NCBI RefSeq assembly: GCF_016863555.1
Contig: NZ_BOPC01000011.1
Coordinates: 62,001 to 126,000, forward strand
Source: Micromonospora qiuiae
Lineage (GTDB): Bacteria; Actinomycetota; Actinomycetes; Mycobacteriales; Micromonosporaceae
Length of the DNA: 64,000 bases
Direction: 5' to 3'
A model generated the notes under the pieces. That model did no database searches, had not been told where the DNA came from, and saw nothing but the letters and a program-made list of their open reading frames with translations. The position numbers and the translations under genes were made by a program. Every line of letters starts with the position of its first letter. Positions within the stretch are counted from its first letter, which is position 1. Of the stretch, positions 9,197-17,429 are shown piece after piece.

Positions 9197-9565
9197 ATGC
9201 GCGGAAAGATCATGTTCCTTGGCGGGCTGGCTGCAGGGTTCGTCCTGGGCGCCCGTGCCGGCCGGGAGAAGTACGAGGAGTTGGTGGTCCGGGGCCGCAA
9301 GGTGCTCGACCACCCGACCGTCCAGGAGGCGGCCGGGGTCGCGCAGGCCCAGGCGAGCCGGCTCTACAACGAGGGCAAGGACAAGCTCGGCCACTCCAAG
9401 CTGGGCGAGAAGCTGAGCCAGAACGGCAAGCAGGGGGTGACCCCCGCCGACGACACCTTCGCCGGTACGCCCGCGACGGCCAGCGCCAAGTCGGGCTCCG
9501 GCTCCTCGAGCTCGACCACCCCCCGCAGCAAGCCGTCCAGCTCCGGCACCAGCACCGCCCTCTGA
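9197..9565 (+). CDS. Small YtxH-like envelope protein
   Basis: 122 residues with ATG preceded by AAAGGAG. The N-terminus KIMFLGGLAAGFVLGARAGR is a short glycine-rich helix typical of actinobacterial YtxH-domain proteins (GxxxGYVLGxxAGRERYE pattern), followed by EKYEELVVRGRKVLDHPTVQ and a helix ending SKLGEKL. The last ~45 residues are Ser/Thr/Pro-rich low complexity (SGSSSSTTPRSKPSSSG). Function in this family is unknown; a membrane-associated stress role is often assumed. It is a single gene closed by a very strong hairpin. Confidence 0.82.
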   Translation: MRGKIMFLGGLAAGFVLGARAGREKYEELVVRGRKVLDHPTVQEAAGVAQAQASRLYNEGKDKLGHSKLGEKLSQNGKQGVTPADDTFAGTPATASAKSGSGSSSSTTPRSKPSSSGTSTAL

Positions 9566-9569
9566 GTTA

Positions 9570-9613
9570 CACGGAACGGGCCCGGCGCCAACTGGCGCCG
9601 GGCCCGTTCCGTG
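9570..9613 (+). terminator. Long perfect hairpin after the YtxH-like gene
   Basis: About 20 bp of perfect inverted repeat (9570-9589 with 9594-9613) and an AACT loop, right after the stop at 9565. No T-run follows. Confidence 0.85.
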
Positions 9614-9648
9614 TGCCCAGGTCAAGGAGGGGGGAGACCCAACGAGGG

Positions 9649-9700
9649 GACTTTCGCCTGGATTGAGCAAAAGTCTGACCGCTCTGACTAAAACTTCGAC
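9649..9700. promoter_or_regulatory. Candidate operator upstream of the ThuA/GSDH gene
   Basis: An inverted repeat GACTTTCGC (9649) to GCAAAAGTC (ending 9675), followed by GACTAAAACTTCGAC (9686-9700), in an unusually A/T-rich patch 135-185 bp before the start at 9834. The words resemble sites near both ROK regulators in this window. Inference only. Confidence 0.35.
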
Positions 9701-9833
9701 CGCCAGCCTCTTCTCTTTGATGTCGATCACAAATATCGTCCTCGTTAGACCTGGCCAGGCTCGTTTGGTATCCCCCACCACCTCGCCGCCCTGCCGGCGG
9801 CGGGGCGGACCTGACCGATCAGAGCGAGGTTCG

Positions 9834-12800
9834 ATGCACAGACCGTTCGGACGAAGAGCCCTCACCTACCTGAGTCTTCTCACCCTCGTCGGCGCGACGC
9901 TGGTCGCGACCGAGCCGCAACAGGCCGCACCAGTACAGGCCGCGCCCCTGTCCGGGGAGCCGGCGCCGCACAGCAACGGCAACCAGTACAAGGTCCTCGT
10001 CTTCACCCGGTCGGCCGACGGCAGCCACCCCGCCACCGCGGCCGGCGTCGAAGCGATCAGACAACTCGGCAAGGAGCGCCGGTTCTCCGTCTCGGTCACC
10101 GACGACGCGCGTAAGTTCGACGAGCCGCATCTCAAGCAGTTCCGCACGGTGGTTTTCCTCAACACCGCCGGCAGCCTGCTGAACGACGCCCAGCGGGCAG
10201 CGTTCGAGCGGTACTACCGCGACGGCGGCGGCTTCGTCGGCGTGCACTCGGCGATCGAGGCGGAGCCGGGCTGGACCTTCCTCGACGAGGTCCTCGGCAC
10301 CCGAGCCGTCGGCGCTGCCACGCCCGCCAGCGAGGCGAGGGTGACCGTGGCCGACCGGGTGCACCCGGCCTCGGCCAGCCTGCCCGAGCGATGGACCACG
10401 ACCGACCGGTGGTACAACTTCGCGGCCAACGTCCGGGGCGTCTCGCACGTCCTGGCCACGGTGGACGAGAAGACGTACAGCGGCGGCACCATGGGCTTCG
10501 ACCACCCGATCACCTGGTGCAAGGACTACCAGGGCGGCCGTTCCTTCTACACCGGACTCGGCGCGACCGCGGCGAGCTTCGACGGTGCCGACCTGCGCGC
10601 CCACCTGGGCGGCGCGATCCAGTGGGCGGCCGGCGTCACCGACGGCGACTGCGGCGCGACGGTGCTGGCCAACTACCAGATGACCGTGATCGGCGCGCAG
10701 CCCAACGTCAGCGAGCCGATCGGCTTCGACGTGCTGCCCGACGGCCGGGTCATCCAGACCGACCGCCGCGGCGGCGTACGGCTGCACGAACCGGACGGCA
10801 ACCGGACCACCCTGCTGGCCCAGATCCCGGTCTACACCCACAGCGAGGACGGGATGTACGGACCGGCGATCGACAAGGATTTCGCCACCAACAAGTGGGT
10901 CTATCTCTTCTACGCGCCACCGTTGGACACCCCCACCGGTGCCGCCCCGGCCACCAGCACCAACCCGAACGCGTGGGACGGGTGGAAGGGCTACTTCCAG
11001 TTGTCGCGGTTCAAGTTCGTCGACGGGGAGAACCCCTCGCTCGACGTGGCCAGTGAGCAGAAGATCATGCAGGTGCCGGTGGACCGGGGAGCCTGCTGCC
11101 ACGTGGCCGGCGACATCGCCTTCGACTCGGAGAACAACCTCTGGCTGGTCACCGGGGACGACACCCCGGCCGGCGGCGGTGGTTCGGGCGGCTTCTCCCC
11201 GCACAACGACTCGGTGAGCGCCAGCGGCGTCTACCAGGCGCCGTTCGTGGACGCCCGGCGCAGCTCCGCCAACACCAACGACCTGCGCGGCAAGATCCTG
11301 CGGATCAGCGTGCAGCCGGACGGCAGCTACACGATCCCCGAGGGGAACCTGTTCCCCGAGGCGCAGTACCCGGGTGACAAGACCCGCCCGGAGATCTACG
11401 CGATGGGGCTGCGGAACCCGTTCCGGATCACCCTGGACAAGAACGACGTCGCCTACGTCACCGACTACTCCCCCGACTCCTCGACCGCGGCGGTCGGCCG
11501 GGGGCCTGCGGGCACCGGACGGATGATGGTGGTCGACAAGCCGGCTAACTACGGTTGGCCGATGTGTGTGCAGCCTGACCTGCCGTACATCGAGATGAAC
11601 TGGACCACCAGCCCCATCTCGCCGATCGCGCCGTTCGACTGCGCGGCGCCGCAGAACACCTCCCGGCACAACACCGGCCTGGTCGACCTGCCGCCGGTGG
11701 AGAAGTCGGAGCTCTGGTACTCGTTCCAGGCCCCGACCCCGTGCCCGGAGTCCTACCTGTCCACCCCGACCCAGACCTGCCCGGTGCTCTTCCCGGAACT
11801 CGGCACCGGTGGTGTGGGTCCGCACGGCGCGGCGAAGTACGACTACGACCCGGAGCTGAGGTCGGAGACGAAGTTCCCCGCGTACTACGACGGCGCGATC
11901 TTCTTCGGCGAGTTCACCCGGGACTACCTGCGGGAGATCCGGCTCGACTCGCAGGGCGAGATCCTGAAGATCAACGACTTGTTGAGCTGCGGAGGCGGAC
12001 CGGTCACCCCGGCCCGACCCTTCCTCTGCGACAACCCGATGGACATGATGTGGGGCCCCGACGGCAACTTCTACCTGCTGACGTACGGGGACGGGTTCTT
12101 CAACATCAACCCCGACGCGGCGATGGTGAAGTTCAGCTACGTCAAGGGCCTGCGGGCGCCGACGGCGGTGCTGAACGCGACCCCGACCAACGGCCGTGCC
12201 CCGCTGACCGTGGCCTTCTCAAGCGATGGGTCACGCGACCCGGACCCGGCGGACTCCATCTCGTTCGCCTGGGACTTCGACGGCAACGGCACGATCGACT
12301 CCGTCGACCCGAACCCGACGTTCACGTACACCGTCAACGGCGTCTACACGGCGCGGCTGACGGTCACCGACTCCAGTGGCAAGACCGCGACGGCGAACAC
12401 CACCATCACGGTCGGCAACACGGCCCCGACGGTCCGGGTGGACGTACCGATCGAGGGCGGCTTCTTCAGCTGGGGTGACGACATCCCCTGGTCGGTGACG
12501 GTCACCGACCCGGAGGACGGGCCGATCGACTGCAGCAGGGTCGAGGTGACCTTCGTGCTCGGCCACGACGACCACGGGCACGGCGGGGCAAACCAGCTCG
12601 GCTGCTCCGGGGTGCTGCCCACGGTCGCTGACGACGCCTCACACGGCGGCTACATCTACGGCGTGATCAGCGCGACCTACACCGACAACGGAGCCAACGG
12701 GCAGCCGCCGTTGACCACCATCGGTCAGCAGGTCATCCAGGACAAGTTGCAGCAGGTGGAGTTCGCCCGGGACCAGTCCGGGACCACCGTCGGCAACAGC

Positions 12801-13178
12801 GCCGACACCGGCGGCGGGCAGCAGCGCGGCAGCCTCGACAACGGTGACTGGATCGCGATCAACGGCACGGTCAACCTGACGAACATCGACTCGGTCACCC
12901 TGCGCACCTCCGGGGGCAGTGCGGCCACGGCCGGGCAGCCGCGGTTCAAGGTCGAGTTCCGCAAGGACTCGCCGACCGGGCCGGTGCTGAGCACCGCCAC
13001 GGTGAACGCGACCACCGGCAACAACGCCTTCACCAGCACCACCGTGCCGATCACCGACCCGGGGGGCACGTTCCGGCTCTACCTCGTGTTCACCACCGTT
13101 GCGGGCGGCCCGGCCGGCGGCTTCGGCAACCTCAACTGGGTTCGGTTCAACGGCGCGGGTATCGGCGTCGCCCCCTAG
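9834..13178 (+). CDS. Secreted ThuA - sugar dehydrogenase propeller - PKD - CBM6-like protein
   Basis: Exported 1114-residue multidomain protein. The ATG at 9834 (GAGG just upstream) begins a clear Sec signal (RRALTYLSLLTLVGATLV); a longer frame to 9663 would hide it. Domains: ThuA, an amidotransferase-like fold found in 3-keto-sugar metabolism (~50-265, with GGGFVGVHSA and GFDHPITWCKDYQGGRSFYT); a glucose/sorbosone dehydrogenase-type beta-propeller (~280-770, with AMGLRNPFRITLD, ANTNDLRGKILRI, KPANYGWPMC); PKD (~776-860, SFAWDFDGNGTID); an Ig-like stretch with VLGHDDHGHGG; and a C-terminal CBM6-like beta-sandwich (~975-1114). It likely binds and oxidises or cleaves glycosides outside the cell. 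The gene downstream is a Tat-exported isomerase in the same direction. Confidence 0.9.
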   Translation: MHRPFGRRALTYLSLLTLVGATLVATEPQQAAPVQAAPLSGEPAPHSNGNQYKVLVFTRSADGSHPATAAGVEAIRQLGKERRFSVSVTDDARKFDEPHLKQFRTVVFLNTAGSLLNDAQRAAFERYYRDGGGFVGVHSAIEAEPGWTFLDEVLGTRAVGAATPASEARVTVADRVHPASASLPERWTTTDRWYNFAANVRGVSHVLATVDEKTYSGGTMGFDHPITWCKDYQGGRSFYTGLGATAASFDGADLRAHLGGAIQWAAGVTDGDCGATVLANYQMTVIGAQPNVSEPIGFDVLPDGRVIQTDRRGGVRLHEPDGNRTTLLAQIPVYTHSEDGMYGPAIDKDFATNKWVYLFYAPPLDTPTGAAPATSTNPNAWDGWKGYFQLSRFKFVDGENPSLDVASEQKIMQVPVDRGACCHVAGDIAFDSENNLWLVTGDDTPAGGGGSGGFSPHNDSVSASGVYQAPFVDARRSSANTNDLRGKILRISVQPDGSYTIPEGNLFPEAQYPGDKTRPEIYAMGLRNPFRITLDKNDVAYVTDYSPDSSTAAVGRGPAGTGRMMVVDKPANYGWPMCVQPDLPYIEMNWTTSPISPIAPFDCAAPQNTSRHNTGLVDLPPVEKSELWYSFQAPTPCPESYLSTPTQTCPVLFPELGTGGVGPHGAAKYDYDPELRSETKFPAYYDGAIFFGEFTRDYLREIRLDSQGEILKINDLLSCGGGPVTPARPFLCDNPMDMMWGPDGNFYLLTYGDGFFNINPDAAMVKFSYVKGLRAPTAVLNATPTNGRAPLTVAFSSDGSRDPDPADSISFAWDFDGNGTIDSVDPNPTFTYTVNGVYTARLTVTDSSGKTATANTTITVGNTAPTVRVDVPIEGGFFSWGDDIPWSVTVTDPEDGPIDCSRVEVTFVLGHDDHGHGGANQLGCSGVLPTVADDASHGGYIYGVISATYTDNGANGQPPLTTIGQQVIQDKLQQVEFARDQSGTTVGNSADTGGGQQRGSLDNGDWIAINGTVNLTNIDSVTLRTSGGSAATAGQPRFKVEFRKDSPTGPVLSTATVNATTGNNAFTSTTVPITDPGGTFRLYLVFTTVAGGPAGGFGNLNWVRFNGAGIGVAP

Positions 13179-13192
13179 CCAGCACCACCACC

Positions 13193-13222
13193 GGCCGGGG
13201 CCGCCGCGCGGCGGCCCCGGCC
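13193..13222 (+). terminator. Hairpin between the ThuA fusion gene and the isomerase gene
   Basis: Perfect 13-bp stem (13193-13205 with 13210-13222), GCGC loop, between the stop at 13178 and the start at 13260. It may attenuate rather than fully end transcription, because the next gene is close and related in function. Confidence 0.7.
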
Positions 13223-13259
13223 CACCACCTCACAGCACCACCGAGAAAGGCAGCAGAAC

Positions 13260-14345
13260 ATGAACGACAGTCAGCACGGTATGAGCCGCCGCCGGATGCT
13301 CGGCGCCATCGCCGGCGCTGCCGGCGCCGCGGCCATCGGTGCCGCCGGCTTCGGTTCCGCGGCAGCCGCCAGCGGCAAGGGCAAGGCCAACGGCGTGCTC
13401 GTGCCGCCCGGCAAGCGCGGCATCATCCTCTACAGCGTCCGGGACCGGATCACCGCCGCCCCGGACACCAGTGGTGTGCCGTACGGCTTCGAGCGGGTGC
13501 TCGCCCGGCTCGCCGAGATCGGTTACAAGGAGGTCGAATTCGCCGGATACACCCAGAACACCGGAATCCTGGGCCGGCAGATCACCCCGGTGGAACTCCG
13601 GAAGATCCTGGACGACAACGGGTTGCGCGCCAACGGCTCGCACACCTCCATCCCCGGCACCGTCACGCCGAACACCATCGCCGCGTTCGAGCAGACCCTC
13701 GACACCGCCGAGATCCTCGGCATGCAGCACATCGGCACCGGCAGCGACCCGACGAACAGCAACTACAAGGCCGACTGGGACGCCGCGGCGGACCGGTGGA
13801 ACCTGTTCGGTGAGATGGCCGCCGCCCGAGGGTTGAAGCTGTACACGCACAACCACGACGCGGCGTACAACTTCCTGCTCGACAGCGGGCCGCTGGACGG
13901 CCTGGGTCGCCCGACCCGGTCCTCGGGCATCCGCAAGCTGGAGTACTTCTTCGACCTGACCGAGGCCGACAAGGTCTACTTCGAGATGGACATCTACTGG
14001 GCGCACGTGGCCCAGCACCGGTGGCACACCTACACCGACCCGGACGGCAACCGGCAGACGAACATCTTCGACCCGTTGGCCACCGTCGCCACCCGGACCA
14101 TGCGGTTCCCGCTGTTCCACGCGAAGGACGGCGCCTTCAACCCGAACGTCACCAACGGCTACGAGATGGTGCCGCTCGGCGAAGGCGACATCGACTACCT
14201 CAACTTCTTCGCGAACATGGGCGCGAAGGGCTACCACAACCCGATGTGGGAGCAGGACAACGCGCCCGGCGGCGCCGCCGACCCGGGCCGCTCGCTGCGG
14301 TACGCCGAGGTGAGCTACCAGCACATGTCCGGCCTACGGGGCTGA
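13260..14345 (+). CDS. Tat-exported sugar phosphate isomerase/epimerase family protein
   Basis: 361 residues; ATG with an upstream GAAAGG. The N-terminus carries a twin-arginine signal (MSRRRMLGAIAGAAGAAA), so the folded enzyme should be exported. The body is an AP-endonuclease-2-like TIM barrel: YGFERVLARLAEIGYKEVEF, LRANGSHTSIP, AEILGMQHIGTGS, LKLYTHNHDAAY, and ADKVYFEMDIYWAHVAQHRW, with RFPLFHAKDGAFN. Metal-ligand positions are plausible at His (THNH), Glu/Asp (FEMDIYW) and His (LFHAKD). Members of this family epimerise or cleave sugars, including lyase-type breakage of 3-keto glycosides. Export and placement after a ThuA fusion suggest it acts on products made outside the cell. Confidence 0.88.
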   Translation: MNDSQHGMSRRRMLGAIAGAAGAAAIGAAGFGSAAAASGKGKANGVLVPPGKRGIILYSVRDRITAAPDTSGVPYGFERVLARLAEIGYKEVEFAGYTQNTGILGRQITPVELRKILDDNGLRANGSHTSIPGTVTPNTIAAFEQTLDTAEILGMQHIGTGSDPTNSNYKADWDAAADRWNLFGEMAAARGLKLYTHNHDAAYNFLLDSGPLDGLGRPTRSSGIRKLEYFFDLTEADKVYFEMDIYWAHVAQHRWHTYTDPDGNRQTNIFDPLATVATRTMRFPLFHAKDGAFNPNVTNGYEMVPLGEGDIDYLNFFANMGAKGYHNPMWEQDNAPGGAADPGRSLRYAEVSYQHMSGLRG

Positions 14346-14390
14346 GCATCCCGCGGGTCCGCGGAGCTGACGGACCCGAACTCGCACACC

Positions 14391-14426
14391 GCAGGGGCCG
14401 CGTCCGTCACCGGGCGCGGCCCCTGC
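14391..14426 (+). terminator. Hairpin after the Tat isomerase gene
   Basis: 12-bp perfect inverted repeat (14391-14402 with 14415-14426), 12-nt loop, 45 bp past the stop and before the ROK gene. Confidence 0.7.
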
Positions 14427-14480
14427 CGGCTGTCGGCGCGAAACACCGGCGTGGAAAACTCGCGACCGGAGGTGATGGTG

Positions 14481-15659
14481 ATGACGCTGCTCCGACCGGA
14501 GAGCCCGCATCAGGCACGGCTGGTCCGGATGCTGCGCGACGACGGCCCCCGGTCCCGGGTGGAGCTGGGCGACCATCTGGGGCTGTCCCGGTCGACGCTC
14601 ACCGCCGAGTTGGACCGGCTCGTCGCGCGCGGGCTGGTCGAGATCGCCGGACCGGCGGCCTCCCGCGGCGGGCGCCGGTCCTCGCTGCTGCGCCTCGCCG
14701 CCGGCGTACGCTTCGCCAGCGTCGTCGTCGCGGCGGACCGGATTCGCGTGGCGGTCACCGACGGTGAGTTGAACGTCCTGGCCGAGGCGGGCGAGCCGAT
14801 GAACGTCCGCGCCGGGCCCGAACCGGTGATCGGCCGCGCTGCCGAGCTGATCGGGAAGCTCCGCGCCGACCTGGGCGTCACCGAGGTCACCGGAGTCGGC
14901 GTCGCCCTGCCCGGCTCGGTCAGCGGCGGCGTCTCCGTCGCGCCGGCGGTGCTGCCCGGTTGGCAGCGCTTCCCCGTCCAGGACGCCTTCGCCACCGAGC
15001 TGGGTTGCCCGGCACGGGTCGACAACGACGCCAACGTGTTCGCGCTCGGTGAGCAGCACGCCGGGATCGGCCGTACCTTCGATGATTTTCTCTACCTGAA
15101 GCTCGGCACCGCGATCGGCTGCGGGCTGGTCCTCGGCGGCTCGCTCCACCACGGCTCGACCGGCGGCGCGGGCGACATCGCGCACCTGCCACTCGACGAC
15201 AACGGGCCGGTCTGTGCCTGCGGGGAGGTCGGCTGCCTGGAGGCGTACTGCGGCGACGCCGGGCTGGTCCGGGCGGCGCTGGCGATCGCCCGGTCGGGTC
15301 GCTCCGCCGCGCTGGCCGCCCGGCTGGCCGAGGCCGGGACGCTGACCGTGCCGGACATCGCCGCAGCTGCGGCCGCCGGCGACCCGGCCGCGCCGGTACT
15401 GATCCGGGACGCCGCCCGTCACCTCGGTCGGGTACTCGTCGGCCTGGTCAGCTTCGTCAACCCCGGCATCGTGGTGATCGGCGGCGCTCCCGACGGGCTC
15501 GGGCACATCCTGCTCTCCGAGATCCGGGGCGTGGTCTACCGGCGGTCGGCACCGCTGGCCACCGGCACCATGCCGGTCGTCCTCTCCGATCTGGCGGACC
15601 GGGCCGGGTTGGTGGGCGCGGCCCGCCTGATCAGCGAGCACGTCTTCAGCGCCGGCTGA
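14481..15659 (+). CDS. ROK-family transcriptional regulator
   Basis: 392 residues from the ATG at 14481, which sits 8 nt after GGAGG; earlier GTG (14451) and ATG (14475) codons are badly placed. Residues ~1-65 are a winged helix (RSRVELGDHLGLSRSTLTAE, then LVARGLVEIAGPAASRGGRR). The ROK fold follows: GVGVALPGSVSGG, RVDNDANVFALGE, GTAIGCGLVLGG, and the zinc motif as CACGEVGCLEAYCG. ROK repressors usually release DNA on binding a sugar or sugar phosphate. It lies between the two isomerase genes of the ThuA island and is the natural regulator of it. A paralogue with the same layout is at 35957-37135. Confidence 0.93.
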   Translation: MTLLRPESPHQARLVRMLRDDGPRSRVELGDHLGLSRSTLTAELDRLVARGLVEIAGPAASRGGRRSSLLRLAAGVRFASVVVAADRIRVAVTDGELNVLAEAGEPMNVRAGPEPVIGRAAELIGKLRADLGVTEVTGVGVALPGSVSGGVSVAPAVLPGWQRFPVQDAFATELGCPARVDNDANVFALGEQHAGIGRTFDDFLYLKLGTAIGCGLVLGGSLHHGSTGGAGDIAHLPLDDNGPVCACGEVGCLEAYCGDAGLVRAALAIARSGRSAALAARLAEAGTLTVPDIAAAAAAGDPAAPVLIRDAARHLGRVLVGLVSFVNPGIVVIGGAPDGLGHILLSEIRGVVYRRSAPLATGTMPVVLSDLADRAGLVGAARLISEHVFSAG

Positions 15660-15729
15660 CTCTTCGGGACGTTGCGCCGGTTGAAGCAGAGCAAAGTTTC
15701 CGCGCGCCCCTTCCAGCTACGCGCCGGTC

Positions 15730-15762
15730 TCCCGGGGGCCGGCGGATGCCGTACCCCCGGGA
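15730..15762. terminator. Bidirectional hairpin between convergent genes
   Basis: 9-bp perfect inverted repeat TCCCGGGGG/CCCCCGGGA (15730-15738 with 15754-15762) between the ROK gene end (15659) and the minus-strand isomerase end (15772). Confidence 0.7.
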
Positions 15763-15771
15763 TCGGTCGGT

Positions 15772-16779
15772 TCAGTCCTTGCTGCTGAACGCCGCGTCGA
15801 AGGCGGCGGCCGGAGCGTCGAAGGCGAGCCGTCGGACGAACTGGAGCGCCTCCGGGGCGCCGACCAGCCGGTCCATTCCGGCGTCCTCCCACTCGATCGA
15901 GATCGGCCCGTCGTAGCCGATCGCGTTCAGCGCCCGGAAGCAGTCCTCCCAGGGCACATCGCCGTGGCCGGTGGAGACGAAGTCCCAGCCGCGCCGCAGG
16001 TCCGCCCAGGGCAGGTGCGAGGCGAGCCGGCCGCGCCGCCCGTCGCCGGTACGCACCTTGGCGTCCTTGCAGTCGACGTGGTAGATCCGGTCGGCGAAGT
16101 CGAAGATGAAGTTGACCGGGTCGAGCTCCTGCCAGACGAAGTGCGACGGGTCCCAGTTCAGCCCGAACGCGGGCCGGTGCCCGATCGCCTCCAGCGTGCG
16201 CTTGGTGGTGTAGTAGTCGTACGCGATCTCGCTCGGGTGCACCTCGTGAGCGAAGCGCACCCCCACCTCGTCGAAGACGTCCAGGATCGGGTTCCACCGG
16301 TCGGCGAAGTCCTGGTAGCCGCGTTCGATCATGGATGGCGGCACCGGCGGGAACATCGCCAGGGTGTGCCAGATCGACGAGCCGGTGAAGCCGACGACGG
16401 TGTTGATCCCGAGCTTCGCCGCCGCGCGGGCGGTGTCCTTAATCTCCTCGGCGGCACGCTGGCGTACCCCTTCGGGCTCGCCGTCCCCCCAGATCCGGGC
16501 CGGCAGGATGCCCTGGTGCCGCTCGTCCATGGGGTGGTCGCAAACCGCCTGGCCGACCAGGTGGTTGGAGATCGTGAAGACCTGGAGGTTGTGCTTGGCG
16601 AGCGTCTCCCGCTTCCGGTCGACGTACGAGTCGTCGGCCAGGGCCTTGTCGACCTCGAAGTGATCGCCCCAGCAGGCGATCTCCAGGCCGTCGTAGCCCC
16701 ACTCGGCGGCGAGCCGGCACACCTCTTCGAACGGAAGATCGGCCCACTGGCCGGTGAACAACGTGATCGGTCGCGCCAT
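15772..16779 (-). CDS. Cytoplasmic sugar phosphate isomerase/epimerase family protein
   Basis: 335 residues from the ATG at 16779 (GGGGA upstream); the frame extends to 16926 but that part is Arg/Pro-rich and lacks family similarity. TIM-barrel of the AP-endonuclease-2 type: [108 protein letters not shown]. Metal ligands are visible as Glu (HEVHP), Asp (NWDPSH), His (YHVDCKD) and Glu (IEWED). There is no signal peptide, unlike the homologue at 13260. Close relatives occur with Gfo/Idh/MocA oxidoreductases in pathways that pass through 3-keto sugars; the substrate here is not known. Confidence 0.9.
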   Translation of the reverse strand: MARPITLFTGQWADLPFEEVCRLAAEWGYDGLEIACWGDHFEVDKALADDSYVDRKRETLAKHNLQVFTISNHLVGQAVCDHPMDERHQGILPARIWGDGEPEGVRQRAAEEIKDTARAAAKLGINTVVGFTGSSIWHTLAMFPPVPPSMIERGYQDFADRWNPILDVFDEVGVRFAHEVHPSEIAYDYYTTKRTLEAIGHRPAFGLNWDPSHFVWQELDPVNFIFDFADRIYHVDCKDAKVRTGDGRRGRLASHLPWADLRRGWDFVSTGHGDVPWEDCFRALNAIGYDGPISIEWEDAGMDRLVGAPEALQFVRRLAFDAPAAAFDAAFSSKD

Positions 16780-16968
16780 GTGTCCATTTCCCCTGTCGTG
16801 TTGGGGATTCCGTACCTGCGTGACCGGGGCGAGGGGGGCCGGATGCGGACGGCCGGCGAGGATGATCGGTGGGCGCGCTCGCGCCTGGGGCCGACGGGTT
16901 GCGCCTCCCGTCGACTCACCGGCCACCTCACGGTCGCCACCCTCACTCTAGGCCGGTGGCGCTCGGTT

Positions 16969-17021
16969 AAAAAGGGCCCCTTGTACAACGCCAGGCGTTA
17001 ACAAGGGGCCCTTCCTTGCAT
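16969..17021 (-). repeat. GGGCCC palindromic repeat, copy 1
   Basis: Contains AAGGAAGGGCCCCTT, then GTTAACGCCT, then a second AAGGGGCCCTT on the minus strand, starting right after the stop of the gene at 17022. It can fold into a long hairpin and probably ends that transcript. Three relatives lie at 18768-18819, 50770-50830 and 56406-56459. Confidence 0.75.
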
Positions 17022-17429
17022 CTACGGAAGTACCCAGCGCTGGTTGGCGTTGTTGTGGCAGGTCCACAGGTGCACGGCCTGCCCGTCGGCCGAACTGTTG
17101 TTCGACACATCCAGACACTTGCCCGAGTTCGGGTTACGCAACGTGCCGTTGGACTGCGCCGACCACACCTGCGCAGCGCCACCGTGACACGTCCACAACT
17201 GGATCTTCGTACCATCCGCCGAGCCGGCACCGTTGACATCCAGACACTTGCCCAACGCCCGGATCGTCGAGTTCGGCGTCACCGTCCACGTCTGGCCCGC
17301 GGCACCGTTACACGTCCAGATCTGGATCTGCGTACCATCCGCCGACGAACCATTACGCACATCCAGACACTTGCCGGCCAGGCCGGTGATCCGGCCGGTG
17401 CGGTCGCCGCTCGGCGGCGGGTTGGTGCC
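16993..17429 (-). repeat. 437-bp direct duplication, copy A (ricin-lectin coding end)
   Basis: Aligns without gaps to 18791-19227 at an offset of 1798 bp, with about a dozen base differences by eye. About 260 bases in the middle show no difference that I could find. It covers part of the palindromic repeat, the stop codon, the whole ricin-type domain and the PPPSGDRTG linker. Confidence 0.9.

Noticed and set aside
9663..9833. N-terminal extension of the ThuA/dehydrogenase protein
   Set aside because: It would place 57 non-secretory residues before a clear signal peptide; the ATG at 9834 has a GAGG site.
12231..12581. Minus-strand frames within the PKD region of the ThuA fusion
   Set aside because: Typical shadow frames of high-GC coding DNA; the plus-strand protein is well supported.
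15536..16297. Minus-strand 253-codon frame over the isomerase and ROK genes
   Set aside because: Arg/Pro-rich frame antiparallel to two well supported genes.
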